Shown here: positions 8,080 to 16,134 of the stretch, piece by piece
How positions within the stretch are numbered: the first letter of the stretch is position 1
How the letters are laid out: the number at the start of each line of letters is the position of its first letter
NCBI GenBank assembly: GCA_958449275.1
Contig: CAUDHE010000021.1
Coordinates: 1 to 30,592, forward strand
DNA from: an uncultured Alistipes sp.
GTDB taxonomy: Bacteria; Bacteroidota; Bacteroidia; Bacteroidales; Rikenellaceae
Length of the DNA: 30,592 bases
Direction: 5' to 3'
The notes under the pieces: generated by a model
Databases searched by the model: none
What the model saw: only the letters and a program-made list of their open reading frames with translations
Told to the model about the DNA's origin: nothing
Translations under genes and position numbers: made by a program

Positions 8080-9300
8080 TCAAATGGTTTCGTCGGTTAT
8101 GCCCAACTCCTTTATGCGGCGATAGAGCGTGCGTTCCGACATGAACAGCTCGCGCGCCGCATCGCGTCGGCGGCCGTTGTTGTTTCGCAGGGCGCGTAGA
8201 ATCTGTTCGCGCTGCATCTCGGCCTTGGTTTGCTCGCGCTTCGGTTCGTCTACCACCTCCTCGCTCTCGGCGTAATCCTCCTCGGCGGGGCGTGCGACCA
8301 CCGACGACGGCAGCAATCCTATCACCTCGTGTTGCGTCGGTTGTGCGGGGGCGTGGCCCGTGCCGTGCATCAATTCGCCCAGCATGCGTTTCAGATCGTT
8401 TATGTCGCTGCGCATGTCGAACAATATCTTGTAGAGCAATTCGCGTTCCGTGGAGAGGTCGCCTCCCGAGCTCGTTCCGCTGACGGTCATCGTGCTCGCC
8501 GAGGATTGGTTGGGAGAGAGATATCCCGCCAGAATGTCGGCCGTGACGGTTCTGTTGCGCTCCAGTGCCGATATTTGCTCGGCCACGTTCTTTAGCTGGC
8601 GTATGTTGCCGCGCCAATAGTAGTTTTGCAGCAATTGCCGCGCTCCGTCGTCCAGCGTCACGGCGGGCATGCGATACTGTACCGCGACGTCGGCCGCGAA
8701 CTTACGGAACAGCAGAGGTATGTCCTCGGGGCGTTCGCGCAGCGGGGGCACCGTTATCGGTACCGTATTGAGACGGTAGTACAGGTCCTCGCGGAACCGC
8801 CCCGTCTCGATTGATTTCAGCAGGTCGTTGTTGGTTGCCGCCACGACGCGGACGTTGGTCTTCTGCACCCGTGCCGATCCGACTCGCAGAAATTCGCCCG
8901 ATTGCAGTACTCGCAGCAGACGCACCTGAGTCGACAGTGGCAGTTCTCCCACCTCGTCGAGGAATATCGTGCCGCCGTCGGCCTCCTCGAAATAACCTTT
9001 GCGTGCCTCGTTAGCACCCGTGAAGGCGCCTTTCTCGTGGCCGAAAAGCTCGGAATCGATGGTTCCTTCGGGTATGGCTCCGCAGTTGACGGCTATGTAT
9101 TTGGCGTGTTTGCGAGCCGAGCAGGCATGTATTATTTGCGGAAAGAACTCCTTTCCCACGCCGCTCTCGCCCGTTACCAGCACCGACAGATCGGTGGGCG
9201 CCACACGCAGTGCGATGCCCAAAGCACGATTCAACGCCTCCGAGTTGCCGATGATCCCGAAGCGTTGTTTGATCGATAAAATATCCGTGTTCTCCGCCAT
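8080..9300 (-). CDS. Sigma-54-dependent transcriptional activator without receiver domain
   Basis: This AAA+ enhancer-binding protein remodels sigma-54 RNA polymerase at -24/-12 promoters. The frame is open to 9915, but the part above 9300 is antisense to the next gene; the ATG at 9300 begins 14 residues before the AAA+ domain (FGIIGNSEALN). The 406-aa product shows Walker A GESGVGKE (44-51), the sigma-54-contacting GAFTGA loop (91-96), Walker B GGTIFLDE (109-116), FREDLYYRLNTVPI, WRGNIRQLKN, an acidic Ser/Pro/Glu-rich linker of roughly 100 residues, and a C-terminal Fis-type helix-turn-helix (RRRDAARELF...TLYRRIKELGI). No receiver, GAF or PAS domain precedes the AAA+ part, so control must come from a partner or from expression level. 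It is 20 bp downstream of the HU-like gene and upstream of lptE. Confidence 0.93.
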   Translation of the reverse strand: MAENTDILSIKQRFGIIGNSEALNRALGIALRVAPTDLSVLVTGESGVGKEFFPQIIHACSARKHAKYIAVNCGAIPEGTIDSELFGHEKGAFTGANEARKGYFEEADGGTIFLDEVGELPLSTQVRLLRVLQSGEFLRVGSARVQKTNVRVVAATNNDLLKSIETGRFREDLYYRLNTVPITVPPLRERPEDIPLLFRKFAADVAVQYRMPAVTLDDGARQLLQNYYWRGNIRQLKNVAEQISALERNRTVTADILAGYLSPNQSSASTMTVSGTSSGGDLSTERELLYKILFDMRSDINDLKRMLGELMHGTGHAPAQPTQHEVIGLLPSSVVARPAEEDYAESEEVVDEPKREQTKAEMQREQILRALRNNNGRRRDAARELFMSERTLYRRIKELGITDETI

Positions 9301-9320
9301 TGCGCAAACTCGTTTATCCC

Positions 9321-10154
9321 CTATTGTTTGTCGTAGGGGCGGATGTAGTCCAAATCGGGATTGCGCACCGTGTTGTCGGTGCCGCTCTGCGGGATTTCGT
9401 AGAATCCGTCGTCCGAACGTGCGTTCCAGTCGCACCACAATCCGTACGACAGGGCTGCTATGGCCAGCAGGGCCGCTACGATGGCGATGAGCATTATGCG
9501 GTCGCTTTTGCGGCGCGAGCGCGGTGCTCCGTACTCTTTGCCCGCGGGGACCCTTCGGCGTCCCTTGCCGTAACGCAATCCCTTCACGTAGTCGGCGTTG
9601 CGTACATCGGACAACGATGCCGACGGTTGGTCGCCGTAAAGAGTCTTGGCCCGTTGGGCCGCCGCATTTCGGCGTCGGTCGATGCGCGGCGATGCTTCTT
9701 CCGTCTCCGTCTCGGTATCGGTGTCGGGAGCATTGCGTTCTTCTTCGGCGGGCGCCGACATATTCGTAGTGTCGGCGGAAGCGTCTCGGTCGGCAGTGCC
9801 GTTGTCGACCGTCGTCACGGGGGTGTTGCCGTCGGGCGTTGCCGTCGGTTCGTATATGAACGTTATGGTTCCGTTGGCTCCGCTCCTGAGCTCGCCGAAG
9901 CCGCTGAGGCGACATTTGCCGTTGTTCTGCAACCGATATTGCGCTTCGAAAACGAAACGGTCCATTACGGCGGCGGCCTCGAGTTCCGTCATGCCGCTTT
10001 GCGTGAGCAGCGATCGCAGCACTCCGTCGTCGGTCTTTATCAGATTGGAAAACAGCACCGTTTGTCCCGGGACTTTCACTATGAACGTTCCGAGATTGGG
10101 GATTACCAGGCGTTTGTGCTCGGCGAGGTATTTCGATACGAGTTTAACTATCAT
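9321..10154 (-). CDS. HU-CCDC81-like domain protein with C-terminal membrane anchor
   Basis: The start at 10154 is chosen because the family motif begins there (MIVKLVSKYLAEHKRLVIPNLGTF); 52 further upstream codons look non-coding. The 277-aa product has a tandem HU-like region in about residues 1-115, as in Bacteroidota proteins labelled HU-CCDC81 or HU/SPOR, then an acidic Thr/Asp/Glu-rich disordered stretch (about 118-165), a basic segment, one transmembrane helix (about 220-240) and a short tail ending DPDY-like, LDYIRPYDKQ. Relatives often end in a peptidoglycan-binding SPOR domain; I see none here. The HU-like part should be cytosolic, but DNA binding is not shown and self-assembly is possible. 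It is first in the operon leading to the sigma-54 activator, lptE and secG. Confidence 0.8.
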   Translation of the reverse strand: MIVKLVSKYLAEHKRLVIPNLGTFIVKVPGQTVLFSNLIKTDDGVLRSLLTQSGMTELEAAAVMDRFVFEAQYRLQNNGKCRLSGFGELRSGANGTITFIYEPTATPDGNTPVTTVDNGTADRDASADTTNMSAPAEEERNAPDTDTETETEEASPRIDRRRNAAAQRAKTLYGDQPSASLSDVRNADYVKGLRYGKGRRRVPAGKEYGAPRSRRKSDRIMLIAIVAALLAIAALSYGLWCDWNARSDDGFYEIPQSGTDNTVRNPDLDYIRPYDKQ

Positions 10155-10177
10155 CTTCGTATGGCGTAAATTCGGTT

Positions 10178-10185
10178 TAAAGATA
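10178..10185 (-). promoter_or_regulatory. Weak -7-like element upstream of the HU-like gene
   Basis: On the minus strand this is TATCTTTA, one base off TAnnTTTG, 23 bp before the ATG at 10154. No good -33 box is seen, but a promoter is needed here because the rpsU terminator lies just upstream. Confidence 0.35.
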
Positions 10186-10295
10186 CTAACTTTTTTCGTA
10201 AATGAAAAATTTCGCTCGCGACACGCGCGCGCGCGGGATAGGCGAACCGCCGATATCGCCGAGCGACGGCGAATATCGTGCCTCGTATAAAGCGA

Positions 10296-10322
10296 GAACC
10301 GCCTGAACATGTCAGGCGGTTC
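10296..10322. terminator. Terminator after rpsU
   Basis: A perfect 11-bp stem (10296-10306 with 10312-10322) closes an ACATG loop, 27 bp past the rpsU stop. It separates rpsU from the operon that begins with the HU-like gene. There is no long T-tract, as is common in this phylum. Confidence 0.8.
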
Positions 10323-10349
10323 GGTATCGATCCCTAAGGTCGCAGGCGA

Positions 10350-10541
10350 TTACTCCTCCTGACGATAGGTGTGCTCTACGTATATTGCGTGCTGCATTGC
10401 CTCGCGCTTTGCGATCGAAGGCTTGGTGAAGTACTGACGGCGGCGAAGCTCCTTCAGCACACCCGTGCGCTCGTACTTACGTTTGAATTTCTTGAGGGCC
10501 TTCTCGATGTTTTCGCCCTCTTTTACCGGCATGATAATCAT
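10350..10541 (-). CDS. rpsU: 30S ribosomal protein S21
   Basis: S21 is a small basic protein of the 30S platform near the 3' end of 16S rRNA. The 63-aa product matches the Bacteroidota form throughout: MIIMPVKEGENIEKALKKFK, then RKYERTGVLKELRRRQYFTKPS. An alternative start at the Met of MPVK would be three residues shorter; the MII start fits relatives. In Bacteroidota S21 belongs to the set of proteins that hide the anti-Shine-Dalgarno sequence, in line with the absence of clear Shine-Dalgarno sites in this window. The 114-bp upstream gap holds a small G/C-rich inverted repeat at 10581-10594 but no clear promoter. Confidence 0.96.
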   Translation of the reverse strand: MIIMPVKEGENIEKALKKFKRKYERTGVLKELRRRQYFTKPSIAKREAMQHAIYVEHTYRQEE

Positions 10542-10655
10542 AATGCTATAATTTTTTTATTGTTCTACTTTTTGTCGTTCGCCGCCTCGGCGGCCTTGTT
10601 TCCCGTTGCGATCGCCCGATCTTTGTCGGCGTATCGCCGTAAAATGCACTCACTC

Positions 10656-11747
10656 TCAATCGGCACAAAGCCTGAACCGAAGATAGGGGGCCAAACGTTC
10701 AGCCTCTTCTTTCGTAAAGATATCATCTTCCGTCATCTCTTCGATTCTGCTCCAACCTCCTTTCAGTTTGCGCTGTTTCACAATCTTCCGCAGAGCCTTG
10801 GCCGACACATAAGGGTGTCTCATCAACTCTTTCGGGTCCGCAAAGTTAATATCAATTTTCGATATTTTGCAACTGTCGCAGCTGATTTGCGGTAAAATTT
10901 TTTCATAATTGCTCTCCGTGACGCATTTCAACTCGGCGAGCTGCTCCACCGAACTGAAGCCGCCCAGCAGTTCTCGGTAGCGCATTATCTCCACGACGCT
11001 CTTTTCGCCTATGCCCGCCACGGATCGCAGCGCCGCCGAGTCGGCCGAATTGATCTCTGTCTTTTCGTCGTCGGCAGACGTCGCGGCGACGTTCTCGGCA
11101 GGCCGTTGTTCGGGGAATATCATGTAAGGCGACAGCCGTTCGGCCATCGAGGCGCTTACGACATAGCATTTGCGGAACTGCTCCTCGTCGCGTATGCCTC
11201 CCGATGCCTCGCGATAGCGGACGACGGCTTCGGCCTGACGCGGCGAAAACCCTATGGTTGACAGATATTCCGCCGAGACTGTATCGATGGCGAAGGGTTC
11301 GAGTTTCGCATCTTCGTCCGCCGTGCCGTAGGCGTCGTTGCGTTCCGCTTCGTAGTTGCGGCGCCGCTGCGGCAGAGGATGCGGTGCGGCGACATGTTTT
11401 TCGGAGATTACGATGTAGGGTCGCAGCGCGACGTATGTCGAATCGTCTACGCCCGATACCAGAGCTATGTCCTCTTCTGTGCGATACACCTTTCCGTAAC
11501 GGCGCCAGCGGATTATTCCCGCCGCGATTCGGGACGGCACTCCGCAGCGACGCAGCTCCTCGTAGTCGGCCTCGTTGGGGTCGAACGGCGACAACGTCGC
11601 GGCGGGCGACTCCGACTCCGCGGTCTCCGCGAGCAGTACGGGGCGGTCGCCTCTGCGCTCGACGAGCAGCGACAGCAGTACAGCTGCCAATATCAGCGGC
11701 AACAATACCATCAGCCCGCGTCGCTCTTCGTCTGTAAACATTTTCAT
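10656..11747 (-). CDS. Membrane-anchored protein with four ComEA-like helix-hairpin-helix units
   Basis: The product (363 aa from the ATG at 11747; a second Met two residues on is equally possible) has one N-terminal transmembrane helix at about 11-29, then four repeats of about 58 residues: 54-112, 152-210, 230-288 and 297-356. Each has the pattern of a ComEA HhH unit: (F/I)-x-(N/D)-x-A-x-x-x-x-L, a turn, a basic helix with (R)YR, a GG(F/I/W) turn and a closing (L)-x-PY helix. Unit 3 is the best (EINSADSAALRSVAGIGEKS). HhH units bind DNA non-specifically through backbone contacts, so an extracytoplasmic DNA-uptake role like ComEA is possible but unproven. It starts 13 bp after ubiD ends. Confidence 0.82.
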   Translation of the reverse strand: MKMFTDEERRGLMVLLPLILAAVLLSLLVERRGDRPVLLAETAESESPAATLSPFDPNEADYEELRRCGVPSRIAAGIIRWRRYGKVYRTEEDIALVSGVDDSTYVALRPYIVISEKHVAAPHPLPQRRRNYEAERNDAYGTADEDAKLEPFAIDTVSAEYLSTIGFSPRQAEAVVRYREASGGIRDEEQFRKCYVVSASMAERLSPYMIFPEQRPAENVAATSADDEKTEINSADSAALRSVAGIGEKSVVEIMRYRELLGGFSSVEQLAELKCVTESNYEKILPQISCDSCKISKIDINFADPKELMRHPYVSAKALRKIVKQRKLKGGWSRIEEMTEDDIFTKEEAERLAPYLRFRLCAD

Positions 11748-11760
11748 AGTGGGGTAGGGT

Positions 11761-13614
11761 TTACCATTCGGCTTTTGCCGAGAGTTGCAGTTTGCGGTAG
11801 CGGCGCGAGGGCGATTCAAGGCGCTCGCCCAGACCGTACTCCTCCCATCGTTCGTCTACCATGCGTATGGTAGACGTCGATGAAGCTGCGACATTGGGGA
11901 AACGCGCGGGATTGCCATCGACTTCGGGACATTTGCTGCGGGCGTCTATCAGCAGTTCGCCGCCCGCAAGATGCCGCACGTCGCGTCGCGGGTCGGTGTT
12001 GGCCGCCGCGAGCCACAACAGATCTTCCGACCTCATGATGCCCGCCGCCTGATAGTCGAACAGGGCGACGTATTTCATGCCGCCGATATTGTTTTCCGCG
12101 AGGTAGCGCTCGACGTCGACGTTAGCGGGACGGTCGGGTGCGGCGTAGATAAGCAGCAGGCCGCAGCTCTCAGCGAACCGAGTGTCGAACATCTCTATGC
12201 CTCCCGAGGGGTGTGCCGTACGCGGCGCAGTTATCGGCTCGACGGGCGAGGATATATCCGTGTCGGTGAGATCGAACGCCAGTTTGCCGCCGAATCCGCA
12301 TGTCGCGGTAGCGTGGTCGAGAACGTCGAGAACGCCTTCGGAGCGAATTAGACGGCTTCGGGTGTCGAGTCGTCGAAAGAGCGCGGCGAGCGTTGCGAAC
12401 GAACGCATGTCGGCCGACGTCGGGATCACGATCAAATATTTGTTGAACATCATCTGTCCCGCGCCCCATAACGCTTGCGCTACCTTGTGGGGCTGTCCCT
12501 CGTAGCGCTTGGCGATGGCGACCACAGCCAGATTGTGCGCCGTACCCTCGGTGGGCATCCACAGATCCTCCACCTCGGGCTGCACGGCCAGACGTATGGG
12601 GGCCAGAAATATCTTCTCGGTCGCCTTGGCTATGAAGGCGTCCTCCTGTGGCGGCACGCCTACCACGGTGGCGGGGTATACGGCGTCGCGGCGGTGGGTT
12701 ATGGCCGTTATGTGAAATCGGGGATATAGATCCTTCAATGAGTAGAATCCCGTGTGGTCGCCGAAATCGCCCTCCACGGCCTTCGGCTCCGCTGGATCGA
12801 CATAGCCTTCGATCACGAAGTCGCAATCCTCGGGAATGCGTATGTCGCACGTCAGCGCGCGTACCAGCCTTACTGGGCGGCGGCGCAGGAAACCGGCCAG
12901 CAGGTATTCGTCCATGTTGTCGGGCATCGGGGCCGTCGCGGCGTAGGTGTAGGCCGGATCGCCGCCCAGCGTCACCACCACGGGCATACGCCGTCCGGCG
13001 CGGCGATAGGCGTCGTAATGTCGCGCGCCTGTCTTGTGTATGTGCCAATGCATACCCGTGGTACGGGCGTCGAACTGCTGCATGCGATACATGCCCGTGT
13101 TGCGCATGCCGCTCTCGGGATCGACCGTGTTGACCATCGGCAGCGTGACGAAAGGTCCGCCGTCGTGCTCCCACGATTGAAGCAGCGGCAGACGGCCTAT
13201 GTCGGCCTCGTCGCCTCGCAGTACCACCTGCTGGCATGCACCTCGTCCCGACACCTCGCGCGGGAACCAGCGCGACATGTCGGCCAGCAGGGGCAGCATT
13301 CGCAACTTCTCCGCGAGCGAGCCTTTCGGCGTGAGGGCTTGTCCCAACAGCGAATCTATCCGCCGTGCGATGTCGTCGAGCGACTCGGCGCCCAGCGCCA
13401 ACGCCATGCGGCGGTCGGATCCCATCATGTTGATGAGCACGGGAAACTCGGTTCCCGTATTTTCGAACAGCAGAGCCTTGCCGCCGCCGTCGCTTTTGGC
13501 CATGCGGTCGGTGATTTCGGCTATCTCGAAGCGCGGCGAGACGCGTGCCTTTACGCGCAGCAGTTCGCCGTGCCGTTCGAGGGTGTCGATATATTCGCGG
13601 AGTGAGCTGTACAT
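11761..13614 (-). CDS. UbiD-family prenylated-FMN-dependent decarboxylase
   Basis: UbiD enzymes remove carboxylate from aromatic or unsaturated acids using prenylated FMN supplied by a UbiX partner, which is not in this window. The 617-aa product has the expected motifs: WEHDGGPFVTLP (148-159), the cofactor-binding NTGMYRMQ (172-179), and the acidic catalytic region FVIEGY (Glu269) with EGDFGDHTGFYS (281-292), Glu281 included. This long form is common in Bacteroidota, which make menaquinone rather than ubiquinone, so it may act on a menaquinone precursor; the substrate is inferred only. It lies 18 bp after the Gfo/Idh/MocA gene and 13 bp before the HhH protein. Confidence 0.92.
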   Translation of the reverse strand: MYSSLREYIDTLERHGELLRVKARVSPRFEIAEITDRMAKSDGGGKALLFENTGTEFPVLINMMGSDRRMALALGAESLDDIARRIDSLLGQALTPKGSLAEKLRMLPLLADMSRWFPREVSGRGACQQVVLRGDEADIGRLPLLQSWEHDGGPFVTLPMVNTVDPESGMRNTGMYRMQQFDARTTGMHWHIHKTGARHYDAYRRAGRRMPVVVTLGGDPAYTYAATAPMPDNMDEYLLAGFLRRRPVRLVRALTCDIRIPEDCDFVIEGYVDPAEPKAVEGDFGDHTGFYSLKDLYPRFHITAITHRRDAVYPATVVGVPPQEDAFIAKATEKIFLAPIRLAVQPEVEDLWMPTEGTAHNLAVVAIAKRYEGQPHKVAQALWGAGQMMFNKYLIVIPTSADMRSFATLAALFRRLDTRSRLIRSEGVLDVLDHATATCGFGGKLAFDLTDTDISSPVEPITAPRTAHPSGGIEMFDTRFAESCGLLLIYAAPDRPANVDVERYLAENNIGGMKYVALFDYQAAGIMRSEDLLWLAAANTDPRRDVRHLAGGELLIDARSKCPEVDGNPARFPNVAASSTSTIRMVDERWEEYGLGERLESPSRRYRKLQLSAKAEW

Positions 13615-13632
13615 GGTTCGGTTGCGTTGCGC

Positions 13633-14940
13633 TTACGATCGTATGGGCTCGTAAGGTATCTTGTAGCGTTCGTCGAGCGTCAGTATTGCGTTCTCGTGCA
13701 TGGCGCGGTCGGCCAGCAGGGCGAACTGCGAGGCGTAGTACGACTCTTCGAGCACCTTGGCGGGTTGTTTGCCCGTTATCACGGCGTGCGCAAAGGCCTC
13801 GACTATCTCTTTCGAGCCGTCGGCCTCGGCACCTATGGTGCTCTCGCCCGAATTGACCGTCACGTTGGGGGTTATGGGCAATCCGGGTGCCAGGGGACTC
13901 GTCTCCGCCGCCCAGCTGGTGCCCGCGAATACCGAGTTGCTCATGATGCCGTTCTCGATCTGCGCCACCAGTTGGTGCATTCCGCTTCCCGCAGGCATCG
14001 GCTCGTCGCTGTAATAGAGGCCCGACACCAGATCGATGGTGCCTTTCGATCCGAGGATCTGCTCTCCCATGCCGAAGTGCTTGTTCGAGATTATGGACTC
14101 GAACGTCATGTTCACTCCGTTGGGGTAGGTGAATATGGCGCTCACCGTGTCGTACACGTCGCGCTTGTCCTCGGCGGTCCAGTGCACCAGGTGCCCCGAA
14201 CCCATTACCTGCTCGGGCAGCATACCCAGCGACCATGAGCCGTTCTGCAGCTGATGGCAGGCGAGTTCGGTCATAAGGCCGCGCGAATACTCGCTGTACA
14301 GACGCCAGTTGATACGGCGCTCCAGTTCGGGCGAGGGTACGTCGCGACGCCAGTTGTTGTTGCGGTACCAGTAGTTGCGTACGCCCACCACTTCGCCTAT
14401 CTTGCCTTCGTGGATCATGCTCATGGCCTTGATGTATTTGGGATCGAAGAGTCGCTGCTGACCTATGAGCAGCACGCCTCCCAGCTCCTTGCGACGTTCG
14501 TACACGCGCAGGCAGTCCTCCTGCGTGTAGGCCATCGCCTTCTCGCAGAATACGTGTTTGCCTGCCTCCATGGCGTCGAGCGTGATGGGGGCGTGAAGGT
14601 ACAGCGGCGTGGCTATGATGACGCCCTGCACGTCGCTGTCCTCCAGCAGTCGGCGATAGTCGTCGTAGAGTTTGGCTTCGGGGTAATATTGCGCCGCATC
14701 CTCCAAATGGGGACGGTAGTCGTCGCACAGGGCGACCACCTCCGCGTCGGGCATCTGCAACAGATGCTTTATGTGGAATATTCCTCGCGATCCCGTACCT
14801 ATTATTCCTATGCGGGCCTTTTCGCCGCGCACTTCGCGTTTGGCTTCGTCGCTGCATGACTGCAACCACGGAAAGAGTGATAGAGCCATGCCCGCAAGGC
14901 TCATCTTGCCGCAGTCCGTCAAAAATTCCTTCCTGTTCAT
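13633..14940 (-). CDS. Gfo/Idh/MocA-family oxidoreductase, exported lipoprotein
   Basis: These NAD(P)-dependent enzymes oxidise or reduce sugars and cyclitols; the GH109 subgroup uses bound NAD for glycoside cleavage. The start at 14940 is chosen because the product opens with MNRKEFLTDCGKMSLAGM, a Tat-like/lipoprotein leader with a candidate lipobox ending at Cys29. The 435-aa protein has the Rossmann motif GTGSRG (48-53), CDDYRPH, ATPLYLHA and EKAMAYT (Glu133-Lys134). The usual EKP becomes EKA, while the Lys expected to act in catalysis is kept. A C-terminal substrate-binding domain follows. It is probably periplasmic. A tandem DUF1080 gene 1.2 kb upstream on the same strand suggests 3-keto-sugar chemistry. 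GH109 membership cannot be settled here. Confidence 0.88.
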   Translation of the reverse strand: MNRKEFLTDCGKMSLAGMALSLFPWLQSCSDEAKREVRGEKARIGIIGTGSRGIFHIKHLLQMPDAEVVALCDDYRPHLEDAAQYYPEAKLYDDYRRLLEDSDVQGVIIATPLYLHAPITLDAMEAGKHVFCEKAMAYTQEDCLRVYERRKELGGVLLIGQQRLFDPKYIKAMSMIHEGKIGEVVGVRNYWYRNNNWRRDVPSPELERRINWRLYSEYSRGLMTELACHQLQNGSWSLGMLPEQVMGSGHLVHWTAEDKRDVYDTVSAIFTYPNGVNMTFESIISNKHFGMGEQILGSKGTIDLVSGLYYSDEPMPAGSGMHQLVAQIENGIMSNSVFAGTSWAAETSPLAPGLPITPNVTVNSGESTIGAEADGSKEIVEAFAHAVITGKQPAKVLEESYYASQFALLADRAMHENAILTLDERYKIPYEPIRS

Positions 14941-15004
14941 AGTTATTTCAAGTCTTGTATTTTCGATTTTGTTTTTGTGTGCCGAATCTGTTTCGGCCCG
15001 TCGT

Positions 15005-15883
15005 TTATCTGCGGCCGATGCGGTATATCTCGCATCCGCCGCCGTCGCGGCAATAGAGTTCCAATGCCGTGTAACCTTCATATTGCGCCATTACGGCTTC
15101 GCGCTTCGATTTTGGGGCGGCGTAAAGCGCCGTAGAAAGCACTTCGGCCACCAAGGCGGAACGTCCCTCCACGGTTATGAGCTCTTCGCCCGCCACCGCG
15201 GCGCCCGTCATGGGGTTGACGATGTGATACTCGCCTCGCGCGGAGCGTCCAGATACCGACAACGCACTGTCGCGCAGACGGAATTCGTGTGCCGCGGCCG
15301 ATTGTATCCGCGTGTGTTCCACTCCTATGCTCCACCACTCGCCGTAAGGATGGTGTCCCAAAGCGGCGACAGAGCTGTTTCCGAAATTCAGCACTCCGCT
15401 CGCAACACCCGCTTCCGCCGCGCGCCGCCGTGCCTTTTCCAGTGCATAGCCTTTGGCGAATCCGCCCAAGTCGAGCCGCACATCCTCGCGTGTCAGCCGC
15501 ACCGTATGCGCCGCGGGATCGAGGATGTAACTCACCGTGCCCGCCGCGCCTGTGCTCGTCGAGGTAGCTATGTCGAAATAACCGCCGGTTCCGCGTCGGA
15601 ACGCCTCGCAAAGCTCGAGTGCCATGAACAACTCGTCGTCCACGGCGACGGCTTCTTTTGCGCCTCGCGCGTTGACCACGGCCAAAGGACTCGTGTCGTC
15701 GAAACGGTTGAAAAGACGTTCGAGAGCCTTTACGTCGGTTTCGATTCCTTCAGCCAGTTCGCGTGCCCGCTCCTCGTTGAGATCGGCGAAGACCGTCTCT
15801 ATGTGCGTGTGCATGGCATAGAAACCTGCGTATGCCACGGGGTGGTGCGGGTTCTTGTCGCTGTATCGAAACTCCGAAGCCAT
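15005..15883 (-). CDS. apbE: ApbE-family FAD:protein FMN transferase
   Basis: ApbE transfers FMN from FAD to a Thr of target proteins such as RnfG or NqrC. The start at 15883 is chosen because coding character and the ApbE pattern begin there and it falls 5 bp after the preceding gene's stop. The 292-aa product has the FAD-site motif LDLGGFAKGYALEKA (137-151), SGRSARGEYHIVNPMTG (211-227) and the metal-site segment AEVLSTALY (246-254), where the usual Asp of the AD-x-x-(S/T)-T pattern is Glu247. No signal peptide or lipobox is seen, unlike most ApbE proteins, so it is either cytosolic or has an unusual N-terminus. No Rnf, Nqr or FMN-bind gene is in view. Confidence 0.88.
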   Translation of the reverse strand: MASEFRYSDKNPHHPVAYAGFYAMHTHIETVFADLNEERARELAEGIETDVKALERLFNRFDDTSPLAVVNARGAKEAVAVDDELFMALELCEAFRRGTGGYFDIATSTSTGAAGTVSYILDPAAHTVRLTREDVRLDLGGFAKGYALEKARRRAAEAGVASGVLNFGNSSVAALGHHPYGEWWSIGVEHTRIQSAAAHEFRLRDSALSVSGRSARGEYHIVNPMTGAAVAGEELITVEGRSALVAEVLSTALYAAPKSKREAVMAQYEGYTALELYCRDGGGCEIYRIGRR

Positions 15884-15888
15884 GCCGA

Positions 15889-16122
15889 TCAGCGTTCGGT
15901 GAGTCGGTGAATGACGTACCACGCTATGCGCAGCAGCATTACGAGTCCGTAAAGCAGCAGCGACGTGACCGTCACGTAACCCAATTGCGTGAACACCTCG
16001 TACCACGGGGTCGAGAAGTGTATGATTGCCGCCCAGTTGACGATGTTCGCCACGGCGAAGCACGCGAGCCATATCATGAGTTCGCGTCGTTTGATTCGGG
16101 CCGATATAACGGTGTCTTTCAT
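15889..16122 (-). CDS. Small two-helix membrane protein
   Basis: I do not recognise a family. The 77-aa product has a short basic N-terminus, two hydrophobic helices (about residues 14-36 and 47-70) and a basic C-terminus, so both ends are likely cytosolic. It is packed between the DUF1080 gene (12 bp upstream) and apbE (5 bp downstream), which argues that it is real and co-expressed. A role as membrane partner of the adjacent flavin transferase is a guess from position only. Confidence 0.75.
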   Translation of the reverse strand: MKDTVISARIKRRELMIWLACFAVANIVNWAAIIHFSTPWYEVFTQLGYVTVTSLLLYGLVMLLRIAWYVIHRLTER

Positions 16123-16134
16123 GGCGTTGCGATT

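Noticed and set aside
9301..9915. N-terminal extension of the sigma-54 activator
   Set aside because: The 205 extra codons are antisense-type composition (Arg/His/Gly) in a region already coding for the HU-like protein in another frame. The ATG at 9300 gives a normal activator.
10221..10235. Alternating purine-pyrimidine run (ACACGCGCGCGCGCG) with Z-DNA potential
   Set aside because: It is short and in a G/C-rich intergenic spot; nothing else in the sequence suggests a function.
12170..14869. Open frame of 899 codons on the minus strand across ubiD and the Gfo/Idh/MocA gene
   Set aside because: It overlaps two clear family genes in another frame, is extremely rich in Arg, His and Gly, and has no domain pattern. 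It is a by-product of high G/C at codon position three.
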